A stretch of DNA of 64,000 nt from a virus: the IMG/VR virus record IMGVR_UViG_3300027782_000032, positions 1 to 64,000 of that record, one strand, 5' to 3'. Shown in pieces: positions 54,825 through 61,911 of the stretch. Within the stretch, counting starts at the first letter, position 1. The number at the start of each line of letters is the position of its first letter. The position numbers and the translations under genes were made by a program. A model generated the notes under the pieces. The model was given only the letters and a program-made list of their open reading frames with translations. It did no database searches and was not told the origin of the DNA.

Positions 54825-57230
54825 TTACACGTTGTTGTCGTCTAGGCTGATGCCTTCGTCAGGGTACGAGTCAATAGTCTTCTGCTTGAGGAACAATAAC
54901 AAGTCTCCGAGCTGTTCAAAAGAGTTCCTAAGATTGTCTTCAAGCTCAGGAATGTCTTTCTTACCATATCGGTCTTCGAACTTGTCTTTGTGCCAATAGA
55001 AACTAAAGAGAATACGTCCAATCTTGTCTAGCCCGCCCATAAGGTCACCCAAGTGGCGATCTACCATTGTGTCATCGCGAACAGACTTGATTAAGGTACC
55101 GATCATAGAAGTATCAAACACTTCTTTCTGACCAGACTGAGCAGCGTTGTAGCCGATAGCCATAGTATTTGGATCAGGAAGCCTTGGGTCATATACGGCT
55201 GAGTTAGCCTGAAGAGACTGGCTGTTCATCGCAGGCAGAGACTGTTGCTGAGGGTATGACGACTGCACACTTCCTAACAACGTAGACTCCATACCTGTTG
55301 GAGGAGTAGGAAAAGCAGGAGCAGAGGTAGTGCCCTGCATTGATTGGTCTATTTGGTCGCCTGGAGCTGCTGACTTTATTAAGTCGCCTGCATCCTCTTT
55401 GACCGGCTTGTGTACTCTATAGTTAGCAACTTTGTTTTGCTTAGCTTCTTCCAAAATACATCGAGCTTGCTTCTCACGCAGAGCAACGTCTCGTACTAGA
55501 TGGATAAGCGCTTCCTTGGGTTCTAGAACTCTACCATTAACAGATACCTCAGAGCCAGTGTGCCTGACGTTTAAAGAGGCTGTCTTTTGATAGATAGCGT
55601 GCTGAAGGTCAGTAAGATTTCCAGGGACGATAGAGCCGTCACCTGTGCAACAATCACCTGACAACTTTATCATTTTAAAATTACCAGGAATATAAAGGTC
55701 TCCCTTAATAGCTTTGATACGGGAGCCTGGTTTATCAGTTACGTACAGCTTACGTCCGCCGCCTATTACATTGTTACTGTAACCATGGTCGTCACAACCA
55801 TCGCTTACTTTAGATTTTGGAAGATAGGACGGCTTCTGCTGTGAAGCAGAGTCGTGATAAAGTACTCTGTAGTTCTTAGTGCCGTCAGACGCACTGTCTG
55901 TCTTAAGTACTTCAAAGGGAACGCTAGCGTCTCCACTTTCGCTGACTGCCATGTAAATACCGCCCTTTGTTAACGAGGACGATTCTGGAAGCTTCTCAAA
56001 AAACTTAGCATAGCTGTCACCGCTAGTTTTGCTTTCTGGTGAGTCTTGTCCGCCATCTCTTGGTGGTCTGGTAAACAGATTACCTGGATGGCTGTTGATC
56101 CAACTTTTTTCTCCCTCGTAGTTAACTACTGTGGCGAAGTCTTGCCTTCCAGAAGGTCCGTGAGGCATTAGGAAGATTACAGTCTTTAACATTGAGAAAG
56201 GAGAAACAAGAAGGTCGTAAACTCCAGTAGTTGGAGGATTTTCTATTGAGGTTGGCTCTTGAATTCTGTAAGCGATAGATGCTTCATCTTTGGTTCTAGC
56301 ATCCCTAAAGATAACTCCATCAGTAAGAAGCTTTTTCTTATCTGGTTCTGAAGAATCCATAATGTCTTCTGAGCCGTTAGATGAAGAATTAAAGCTTCTT
56401 ACAATAATAGTAAGAGCCTGCTTCTCTTGATGTCTTAGCTGTACGGTGTCTTCAGCGAGAACGCCTGGCTCTGTTAACGTGCCAAGCTTGGCAACTGCAT
56501 CTTTAAGAAAGTCATTACCGCATGTACTATCAATAGCTTCTGCCATCTTAGGAAACCGTTGACAGATATCGATAATGCCTTTTACAAGCTCTCGGTAAGC
56601 ACTTTTACTATGAGAAGCTTCTTTATTTAGAAATGATTTTAGAGTAATTGTCTTAGCGAACTTAGGATCGTGCACAGGGTTAGAGCAAGCGAACTTAGCG
56701 AAAGCTCTTACACCTTCCATCATCTCATCAGAGTCATCAGCAGGCTTGTTAGCCGAAGCGAACTTAGCTGGAGGTCTGCTAAACGCTTGAAGGTCAGGAG
56801 TAAGGAAGCCAAGACGGCCCATGTTCTGGTCGGTCTTCTTGCCAAGGCTGGCTGGCTTACGGCGTAGAATGTAGTTAAGCCAGTTTTCTTTAAGAGGTAC
56901 GAATTGATCTTGGTCTTTAAGATAAAGCAGCTCATGACCCTTAAGGTCGCCATTAATAAAGAACACTGGCGCATACAGCCACTGGCTGCCAACTTTAAAA
57001 CCAAACAGACCAACTGCTTTGGTGTTGTCTTCGTTGCGCTCCATAAGCTCAAAGCCTACTTCGTAGTCTAGAAGTCCTGGGGCTTTGTCTTTTAAATAAG
57101 CGTGTGCAAGATTGCTGAAAGCCTGTTCAAACTGAGTATCATTGCCTTCGCCTCCAAGTTCAGCTTGCTTAACAAGCCCTTTAACTAAAGAAGGTAACTC
57201 AAGTAAAAACGACTTATTGTTATTGCTCAT
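54825..57230 (-). CDS. Large virion protein, K-x-A motif-rich
   Basis: 801 residues from the ATG at 57230 with GGAAGG upstream; an upstream in-frame TTG/ATG without a ribosome site is rejected. The N-terminal LLELPSLVKGLVKQAELGG contains the K-Q-A motif at residues 21-23. Further matches occur (FAKFACS, LNKEASH, FPKMAEA, YQKTASL, EKQARC, IKSAAPG). The middle is mixed alpha/beta with VSPFSMLKTVIFLMPHGPSG. The C-terminal about 200 residues are Gln/Ser-rich then helical, with EDNLRNSFEQLGDLLLFLKQ. It is one of the largest head-region proteins; a portal or internal core protein is possible. No clear portal motif was seen. Confidence 0.45.
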   Translation of the reverse strand: MSNNNKSFLLELPSLVKGLVKQAELGGEGNDTQFEQAFSNLAHAYLKDKAPGLLDYEVGFELMERNEDNTKAVGLFGFKVGSQWLYAPVFFINGDLKGHELLYLKDQDQFVPLKENWLNYILRRKPASLGKKTDQNMGRLGFLTPDLQAFSRPPAKFASANKPADDSDEMMEGVRAFAKFACSNPVHDPKFAKTITLKSFLNKEASHSKSAYRELVKGIIDICQRFPKMAEAIDSTCGNDFLKDAVAKLGTLTEPGVLAEDTVQLRHQEKQALTIIVRSFNSSSNGSEDIMDSSEPDKKKLLTDGVIFRDARTKDEASIAYRIQEPTSIENPPTTGVYDLLVSPFSMLKTVIFLMPHGPSGRQDFATVVNYEGEKSWINSHPGNLFTRPPRDGGQDSPESKTSGDSYAKFFEKLPESSSLTKGGIYMAVSESGDASVPFEVLKTDSASDGTKNYRVLYHDSASQQKPSYLPKSKVSDGCDDHGYSNNVIGGGRKLYVTDKPGSRIKAIKGDLYIPGNFKMIKLSGDCCTGDGSIVPGNLTDLQHAIYQKTASLNVRHTGSEVSVNGRVLEPKEALIHLVRDVALREKQARCILEEAKQNKVANYRVHKPVKEDAGDLIKSAAPGDQIDQSMQGTTSAPAFPTPPTGMESTLLGSVQSSYPQQQSLPAMNSQSLQANSAVYDPRLPDPNTMAIGYNAAQSGQKEVFDTSMIGTLIKSVRDDTMVDRHLGDLMGGLDKIGRILFSFYWHKDKFEDRYGKKDIPELEDNLRNSFEQLGDLLLFLKQKTIDSYPDEGISLDDNNV

Positions 57231-57270
57231 ATTTCTTAACCTTCCATGGCTTAGAAAGTAACACAGAGCC

Positions 57271-57299
57271 ATTATGCTCTTTATTGGTTCACTCTGCAA
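57271..57299 (-). promoter_or_regulatory. Possible sigma-70-type promoter
   Basis: On the minus strand TTGCAG (57294-57299) and CATAAT (57271-57276) are 17 bases apart, 41 bases upstream of the start at 57230. The -10 matches five of six bases and the -35 three. It lies in the 104-base gap ahead of the 801-residue virion gene. The phage polymerase may use other signals, so this is weak. Confidence 0.3.
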
Positions 57300-57334
57300 C
57301 AATTACAGGTGATTATTATCAATAATGCTCTTAA

Positions 57335-57691
57335 TTATCTAGGCCGCATACTGAGAATATTTTCAGTTAAGCTTCCGCTCTTCATAAGCTCAAGCATGAC
57401 CTCTGCCATCTTAGCATAATTATTACCTTGGGTGTTAGTGGAGACGTCTCCACTACTTTGAGCCACTGCTGCTGCTTGATTTGACACAGGCGGCAGCATC
57501 GTAGAAGGGGCCATAAGAGCTGGCGAAGTGTTAACGTTCTTTACATCTTGAGGTGATGGTTTTTCTGATTTTGCTGCAGATAAAGATGGTGAAGCCCCTG
57601 CAGAAGGAATGGTGGGAGCAGTCAATGGCTTTAAAGCTGAAGGCTTACTAGGCTGACCCATGTTAGCCCACTTGTGTATAAAGTCGCTCAT
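57335..57691 (-). CDS. Small Pro/Ser-rich disordered protein
   Basis: 118 residues. Its ATG overlaps the stop of the RNA polymerase gene (TAATG), so the two are coupled. It is Pro/Ser/Ala-rich and probably disordered (KPSALKPLTAPTIPSAGASPSL), with a short C-terminal helix (YAKMAEVMLELMKSGSLTENILSM) that may bind a partner. The palindrome copy at 57436-57455 encodes SGDVST in the middle. Coupling suggests association with the polymerase or virion core. No family is recognised. Confidence 0.45.
   Translation of the reverse strand: MSDFIHKWANMGQPSKPSALKPLTAPTIPSAGASPSLSAAKSEKPSPQDVKNVNTSPALMAPSTMLPPVSNQAAAVAQSSGDVSTNTQGNNYAKMAEVMLELMKSGSLTENILSMRPR
57436..57455. repeat. Dispersed palindrome copy 7 (20-bp perfect)
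   Basis: TAGTGGAGACGTCTCCACTA is a perfect 20-base inverted repeat in the Pro/Ser-rich gene that follows the polymerase. It reads SSGDVSTN. Confidence 0.92.
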
Positions 57692-59610
57692 TATAAAACT
57701 CCGTCATTTTCAATTGGTTTAAGTATTTCACTCTTAGGTTTTTCTACTTTAAATCCTTTTACTGGACCGCTCTTACCAAAGTCTACAGCCTTGGCTAATG
57801 ACGGCACATAGGACGTGCCCTTCTCGTCGCTTACCGCACCACGATGCACGGCATTTAAAGTTGACTTTCTAAGATTGCTTCCAAGCATTCTAGTCATCCA
57901 GTCTGGGTCATGCTGAAGGTTTTCCAAACCCCTAACGAAGTGAGCTTCAAACGGAGCAGGGTCTTTGTGAACAGTAATCTTAGAGACACCAAACTCATTT
58001 AAGTCTTTTATCATAGAAGGCTTGATAGGAGTCCCTATACTGTAGTGCAGCACGGGCTGCTCAAGGTATTTACCAATAGCTTCTCTTGGATTTACTATGG
58101 TATGTCCTTCTCTAGGTTCCCAATCGTGTTCTACCGAGTCATAAGGTACGACGTCGTCTGGAGCGTACTGCTTGTACTCATCGCTCATCTTGACGTGATT
58201 GATAAGGCCTTTCGACATGACTTCTATGTTGCGTCTGTTTCCAGACATGCCTGCGCCTTTCATGGCTCCTTTAAAGGCTTGTACAAACTGACGCCTACCT
58301 TCACCTATTCCTTTGAACCTAGTAAGCATAGCAGGGTTGGCAATACCGTCAGACAATGTGTCCCCAGCCTCTACTACATCGTTAAGCTTCACAGACAAGT
58401 TTACTCCAGGGTTTACGTGGTGCTCAACTCCGTCTATCGCTATGAATGTGCCACCTGTAGGAGCTTCTTTAATTCCAGTAACCTTACCATCACGCTGAGC
58501 ATGAGCTGCCCAGTAAGGAGACTGCTTAGGTGATTGAACAAGCTGGTTTAAGTGTTTAAAGCCTGAGACTGCCCCAGCTGCTCCAGCTACTCCACCTGTG
58601 TGCTTAGAGCTTAGCTGACCTTGAGAAATAGGCTCGGATAGAGCTTGCATAGCGGCAATACCTATGGCGTCGCCTATTGGAGCAAAGCTGCCTCTTTCCC
58701 TTATGCCTAAATCTCTAGAGTATAGCCCTCCGTCAGGAGCTCCAGTTGCTATAGGGCTTCTTACTAAGAGCCTTTTTACGTTGTTAGCCTTTAAGTCTTT
58801 TATAACTCTAGGTGTAAGCACGGTGTTTCTAGCATAGCCCCCAGCTGCCATAGCTAGAAGCGCGCCTTCGTTATCATCATCCTCTATGTCTACAGGAAGT
58901 CCACGGCTTTCAAACCGTTTAGGATCGTCAGCGTCGTCACCTACGACAACCATTCTATGACCTATCTGATTTAGCTGTTTTGAAAAGAATCCAGCGTCCA
59001 TTGTTGCGAACTTAGTATCAGCAACTCCTTTACGGGCACCGAATGCTCCAGCAAAGTACTCAGCAGGATTTAAGCCTTTAGAGTATGAGTTGAACACAGG
59101 AATGGGAATAGCATTATCGTGATGATCGGTGTAGAGTAGATCTCCACCTCTAAGGCTTTTAAGGTTCATCGGCTTACCACGCGACCCTGACTGAATCTGT
59201 CTAGCTAGCTGGTTACCTTCTCGTAGTGAGTCATCAAATATGCCTTTTTCCATACCGCTTTGAGCATTGTTAAGCAGCTCAATCATACTACTATTTTTAG
59301 TGTCTTCATCTATTCTAGAGTTTCTCATTATTCCATCTATAGCTAGCTTTAGCTTAGCCTTAGCGTCTATAGAGTGATTAGACTCCCTTAGGTCTTTTAG
59401 TCCGAATGAAAATCCTCCACTGTTATAAGACACATCTCTACCGATATCAAAAAGCTTCTTTGATATGTCTTTGTACTTCTCTGGATGATTTTGAGCTATG
59501 ATCTGCATAAGCGAAGCAGAAGCTTTTGAATCTAAAGATCTGGTGTAATCTCTTAGCTCTGCAGGAAGGGCGTCGTTAACCATGATCTGACCTATGGTGG
59601 TCTTAAGCAT
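57691..59610 (-). CDS. RNA polymerase beta-prime subunit, C-terminal half (split gene)
   Basis: 639 residues. It starts with MLKTTIGQIMVNDALPAEL, matching the bacterial TTVGR-x-x-FNE-x-LP segment. The bridge helix is EYFAGAFGARKGVADTKF and on (about residues 184-213). The region before the trigger loop, GDAIGIAAMQALSEPISQGQ (about 313-332), and SSKHTGG retain the His of the trigger loop (H337, E. coli H936). The Arg at the position of E. coli R933 is Ser (S334). The zinc-binding Cys cluster expected in the RSPIATGAPDGGLYSRDLG stretch is absent. The C-terminal jaw/clamp region follows. The gene lies five genes downstream of the N-terminal half. It should form part of a phage multisubunit polymerase, possibly virion-packaged given the context. 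Confidence 0.88.
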   Translation of the reverse strand: MLKTTIGQIMVNDALPAELRDYTRSLDSKASASLMQIIAQNHPEKYKDISKKLFDIGRDVSYNSGGFSFGLKDLRESNHSIDAKAKLKLAIDGIMRNSRIDEDTKNSSMIELLNNAQSGMEKGIFDDSLREGNQLARQIQSGSRGKPMNLKSLRGGDLLYTDHHDNAIPIPVFNSYSKGLNPAEYFAGAFGARKGVADTKFATMDAGFFSKQLNQIGHRMVVVGDDADDPKRFESRGLPVDIEDDDNEGALLAMAAGGYARNTVLTPRVIKDLKANNVKRLLVRSPIATGAPDGGLYSRDLGIRERGSFAPIGDAIGIAAMQALSEPISQGQLSSKHTGGVAGAAGAVSGFKHLNQLVQSPKQSPYWAAHAQRDGKVTGIKEAPTGGTFIAIDGVEHHVNPGVNLSVKLNDVVEAGDTLSDGIANPAMLTRFKGIGEGRRQFVQAFKGAMKGAGMSGNRRNIEVMSKGLINHVKMSDEYKQYAPDDVVPYDSVEHDWEPREGHTIVNPREAIGKYLEQPVLHYSIGTPIKPSMIKDLNEFGVSKITVHKDPAPFEAHFVRGLENLQHDPDWMTRMLGSNLRKSTLNAVHRGAVSDEKGTSYVPSLAKAVDFGKSGPVKGFKVEKPKSEILKPIENDGVL

Positions 59611-59612
59611 GA

Positions 59613-59831
59613 TTAAGCTCCTATGTTTATTTTCTTAACAATAGGAGGATTAATTCCATATTGCCTTAATATTTCTGTAAAACCATTATCTGCAGCTGTG
59701 TAGCAGATAATGGTGCTGTTTGGATTCTCTAGAAACAAGGCTATAGGATTACTGTCTTTATCGTAAACAACTATCCTTGTAGCTTTAACAACTGGACTAA
59801 CATCAAACAAGTTGTGGTAATCAAGAAACAT
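59613..59831 (-). CDS. Small unrecognised protein upstream of the polymerase gene
   Basis: 72 residues, ATG at 59831. It has short beta strands (KATRIVVYDKDSNPIALFLENPNSTIICYTAADNG) and a C-terminal helix-loop (ILRQYGINPPIVKKINIGA). Spacing of one or two bases on each side indicates a coupled operon. The function is unknown. Confidence 0.45.
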   Translation of the reverse strand: MFLDYHNLFDVSPVVKATRIVVYDKDSNPIALFLENPNSTIICYTAADNGFTEILRQYGINPPIVKKINIGA

Positions 59832-59835
59832 GATA

Positions 59836-60492
59836 CTAGTCTTTCTTAAGTCTTAGTAAATGAAGAATGCCTGCTGCCTTTTCACTTACGCTGAAGTTGT
59901 CAGCCGCTGTCTTCATAGGCTGAGCTCCTTGACTTGGAGCACCGCTTGGACCTTGCTGTTGTCCGTCAGAGCCCTGCTGCCCCTTAGGGTCATCAAGAAT
60001 ATCATGAGGCAAGTTAAGCCCTAAGGATGAGTAAAGATGAGTCATGAGCTTTTGAATGCGGTGCATGTACACCTCAGTCTGAGCTCCGTCATTCTTCTTT
60101 GCAGCTCCCTTACCGCCGCCTTTAGCCTCAGCCATAGCTCGCTGCATTTCGTCTTTTACAACTGACCTGATTTGTTCTGTAGGATCAGGAGGAGCACCGC
60201 CCATAGAAGGGTCCATAGGAGGGGCACCACCAGCAGCGGCTGGGTCCATAGGAGGAGCACCACCAGCCATAGCAGGATCCATTGGAGGGGCACCACCGGC
60301 CATAGCTGGGTCCATAGGAGGAGCACCGCCAGCCATAGCAGGATCCATTGGAGGAGCTCCTTGTGGAGGAGCGCCGCCCATAGAAGGATCCATTGGAGGA
60401 GCGCCTGGAGGAGCCCCTGCTTGTTCTGGAGGCATGAATGCCTGCTTGACTCTAAGCTGTGCCTGCTTCAAAAGATACTTATTGATAGCCAT
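59836..60492 (-). CDS. Virion protein with GGAPPMDPAM repeats
   Basis: 218 residues. It begins INKYLLKQAQLRVKQAFMPP, with two K-Q-A motifs at residues 9-11 and 16-18. Residues about 25-105 are tandem repeats GGAPPMDPAMA and GGAPPMDPSMG. A Lys/Asp-rich helix and a helical C-terminus (KTAADNFSVSEKAAGILHLLRLKKD) follow. The repeat is shared with the scaffold-like protein at 48395-49648. The N-terminal motif and repeats suggest a head core protein that is cut during maturation. Confidence 0.55.
   Translation of the reverse strand: MAINKYLLKQAQLRVKQAFMPPEQAGAPPGAPPMDPSMGGAPPQGAPPMDPAMAGGAPPMDPAMAGGAPPMDPAMAGGAPPMDPAAAGGAPPMDPSMGGAPPDPTEQIRSVVKDEMQRAMAEAKGGGKGAAKKNDGAQTEVYMHRIQKLMTHLYSSLGLNLPHDILDDPKGQQGSDGQQQGPSGAPSQGAQPMKTAADNFSVSEKAAGILHLLRLKKD
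60185..60410 (-). repeat. GGAPPMDPAM tandem repeats
   Basis: Units of about 33-36 bases repeat about six times and encode GGAPPMDPAMA or GGAPPMDPSMG. Similar DNA is found at about 48590-48670 in the scaffold-like gene, showing duplication or gene conversion between the two. Confidence 0.85.
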
Positions 60493-60512
60493 GTTGATTA
60501 CCTTATTTATTA

Positions 60513-61061
60513 TTATCGAGGTTCTGCGTCTAACGCTGGCATGTTGACCTGCTTATTTTGCAAGTTATACTTTTCGTATGGGTCTAAGTAGCTGTGGGCT
60601 AGGTTTACTGGAGGAGCAATGTAATCTGAAGCATTATTAACATTACCTGACAAGTACATATCTCGGTCAGCACCTGTACGGCCCATGCCAAGTCTAATTG
60701 CGGCTTCATTAATACCGGCGCCGCCTAAGGCACCGACACCGCCACCAGCAAGAGCACCGCGGCCAAGTCGGCCAAGAATGCCTACGCCTTTCTTTCGTTT
60801 ACCAAAAAGAGCGTTGCCTATGCCGCCAACGCCAGCGCCTACGCCACCACCCAAGATAGCTGCTTGAGCTGTTGGATCAAGCCCTTTGTAATAATCTAAA
60901 GCGTTGTTACCAAGACCTTTTAACCCTGACATTGCGCTGTCACCAAGGCCTTTAAGGCTGTCCATCATGCCTTCGCCAATTGCTTGTTTTACAAGCATGC
61001 CGTTTTTACGACCTAGATAAGCAGCAAGTTTAGTTGATCGTTCGATTCTAGCGAAGTCCAT
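60513..61061 (-). CDS. Gly-rich internal head protein
   Basis: 182 residues. It begins DFARIERSTKLAAYLGRKNGMLVKQAIGEG, with the K-Q-A motif at 25-27. The centre is a Gly/Ala-rich hydrophobic stretch (AAILGGGVGAGVGGIGNALFG, GRGALAGGGVGALGGAGIN), similar to that in the 241-residue head protein, able to form a membrane pore or zipper. A polar C-terminal 50 residues follows. It is inferred to be an internal or ejected virion protein. Confidence 0.5.
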   Translation of the reverse strand: MDFARIERSTKLAAYLGRKNGMLVKQAIGEGMMDSLKGLGDSAMSGLKGLGNNALDYYKGLDPTAQAAILGGGVGAGVGGIGNALFGKRKKGVGILGRLGRGALAGGGVGALGGAGINEAAIRLGMGRTGADRDMYLSGNVNNASDYIAPPVNLAHSYLDPYEKYNLQNKQVNMPALDAEPR

Positions 61062-61108
61062 TTCACAATCTCCATGTGGTATATAGTAAAGCCGTTAGAC
61101 AAGTTTAA

Positions 61109-61147
61109 CCTACGATTAATAGCTATTGCTATAGCAAATAGCTATCC
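61109..61147. other. Imperfect hairpin between two virion genes
   Basis: ATAGCTATTGC and GCAAATAGCTAT flank TATA, forming an 11-bp stem with one bulged base. It overlaps the stop codon of the 212-residue gene and has no U-tract, so it is not a typical terminator. A processing site or translational signal is possible. Confidence 0.35.
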
Positions 61148-61780
61148 TACCAGTAAAGGCGCAGCTCTCCTAAGCAATTCAGGTCTTAGAAGGCCGTAGT
61201 CTTTTAGTACTTTAGATGTAGCCAGTAAGTCTTTGTTATGGTTACCAGCACTGTAAAGACCCAGCGCTCCACCCATAGCTGCAGGAGCCAAAGTAGCTGC
61301 TATAGATGTTGACAGAGGCTGCCCTGTTAACCTACTAGCAAGAAGACCTCCAAGGCCACCTAAGCCTGCGTATCCAGCGGCTCTAAGTGTAGGATTAGCT
61401 CTGTGCTTTGAGAAGTCGTACTTTTCAGAAGGGTCATCTTGAAGACGTCCTAGCATTCCACTTAGAGCAGGTCTGCTTATACCGTAGTTGTCCAAGTCTT
61501 CGTCAGTTGGATTAACCATGTTTCTAGCTTGGTCCATCATTGACATTGCTTCTGGCATTCTGTCAGGACCTGGCCTCATCCTTGTAGCAAGCTGCATGTT
61601 ACGAGCTGACTTCTCGGATGTTAGCTTATCCCAGTTTTTCTTGTCTGGGTAAGCTTCACTGCCTGGCTTGGCTGGAGGTGCTCCCCTTTTCTTTTTTGCT
61701 TGAACGTTAGCCCACAAGCCTGGGTTGCTCTCTGATGCAGCTGATTTAAAAAACAAATTATGCAGTCCTTGCAAGCTCAT
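61142..61780 (-). CDS. Virion protein with small Gly/Ala segments
   Basis: 212 residues from the ATG at 61780, with GGAG upstream; the TTG four codons earlier overlaps the ribosome site. The N-terminus SLQGLHNLFFKSAASES holds K-S-A at residues 12-14. The middle is charged (KKNWDKLTSEKSARNMQ), and residues about 135-190 are Gly/Ala-rich and hydrophobic (YAGLGGLGGLLASRL, AATLAPAAMGGALGLYSAG). The architecture matches the other two Gly-zipper virion proteins. An internal head protein is the likely role. Confidence 0.5.
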   Translation of the reverse strand: MSLQGLHNLFFKSAASESNPGLWANVQAKKKRGAPPAKPGSEAYPDKKNWDKLTSEKSARNMQLATRMRPGPDRMPEAMSMMDQARNMVNPTDEDLDNYGISRPALSGMLGRLQDDPSEKYDFSKHRANPTLRAAGYAGLGGLGGLLASRLTGQPLSTSIAATLAPAAMGGALGLYSAGNHNKDLLATSKVLKDYGLLRPELLRRAAPLLVG

Positions 61781-61911
61781 AGTAGTCTCCAAAGTTTAAT
61801 AACCCAGCTGAAAAGACTTCGTCGCTCTGACGCACTTCCGCTTCGAGCGTCGATTAGTCCCAGGAGAGTGCTAAAACAGGCCCTAGCCTTTCCAGCTAAG
61901 TACATATAATA

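Noticed and set aside
54825-57230. Portal protein assignment.
   Set aside because: The size and location are possible, but I saw no clear portal-like arrangement, so it is left as a virion protein. The portal and terminase may lie outside the window.
57231-57302. Longer N-terminus for the 801-residue virion protein.
   Set aside because: No ribosome site at the upstream start. GGAAGG lies before the ATG at 57230, and the extension would overlap the putative promoter.
58045-58533. Plus-strand frame of 162 residues opposite the polymerase gene.
   Set aside because: It is antisense to a strongly conserved beta-prime region, with no domain or ribosome site.
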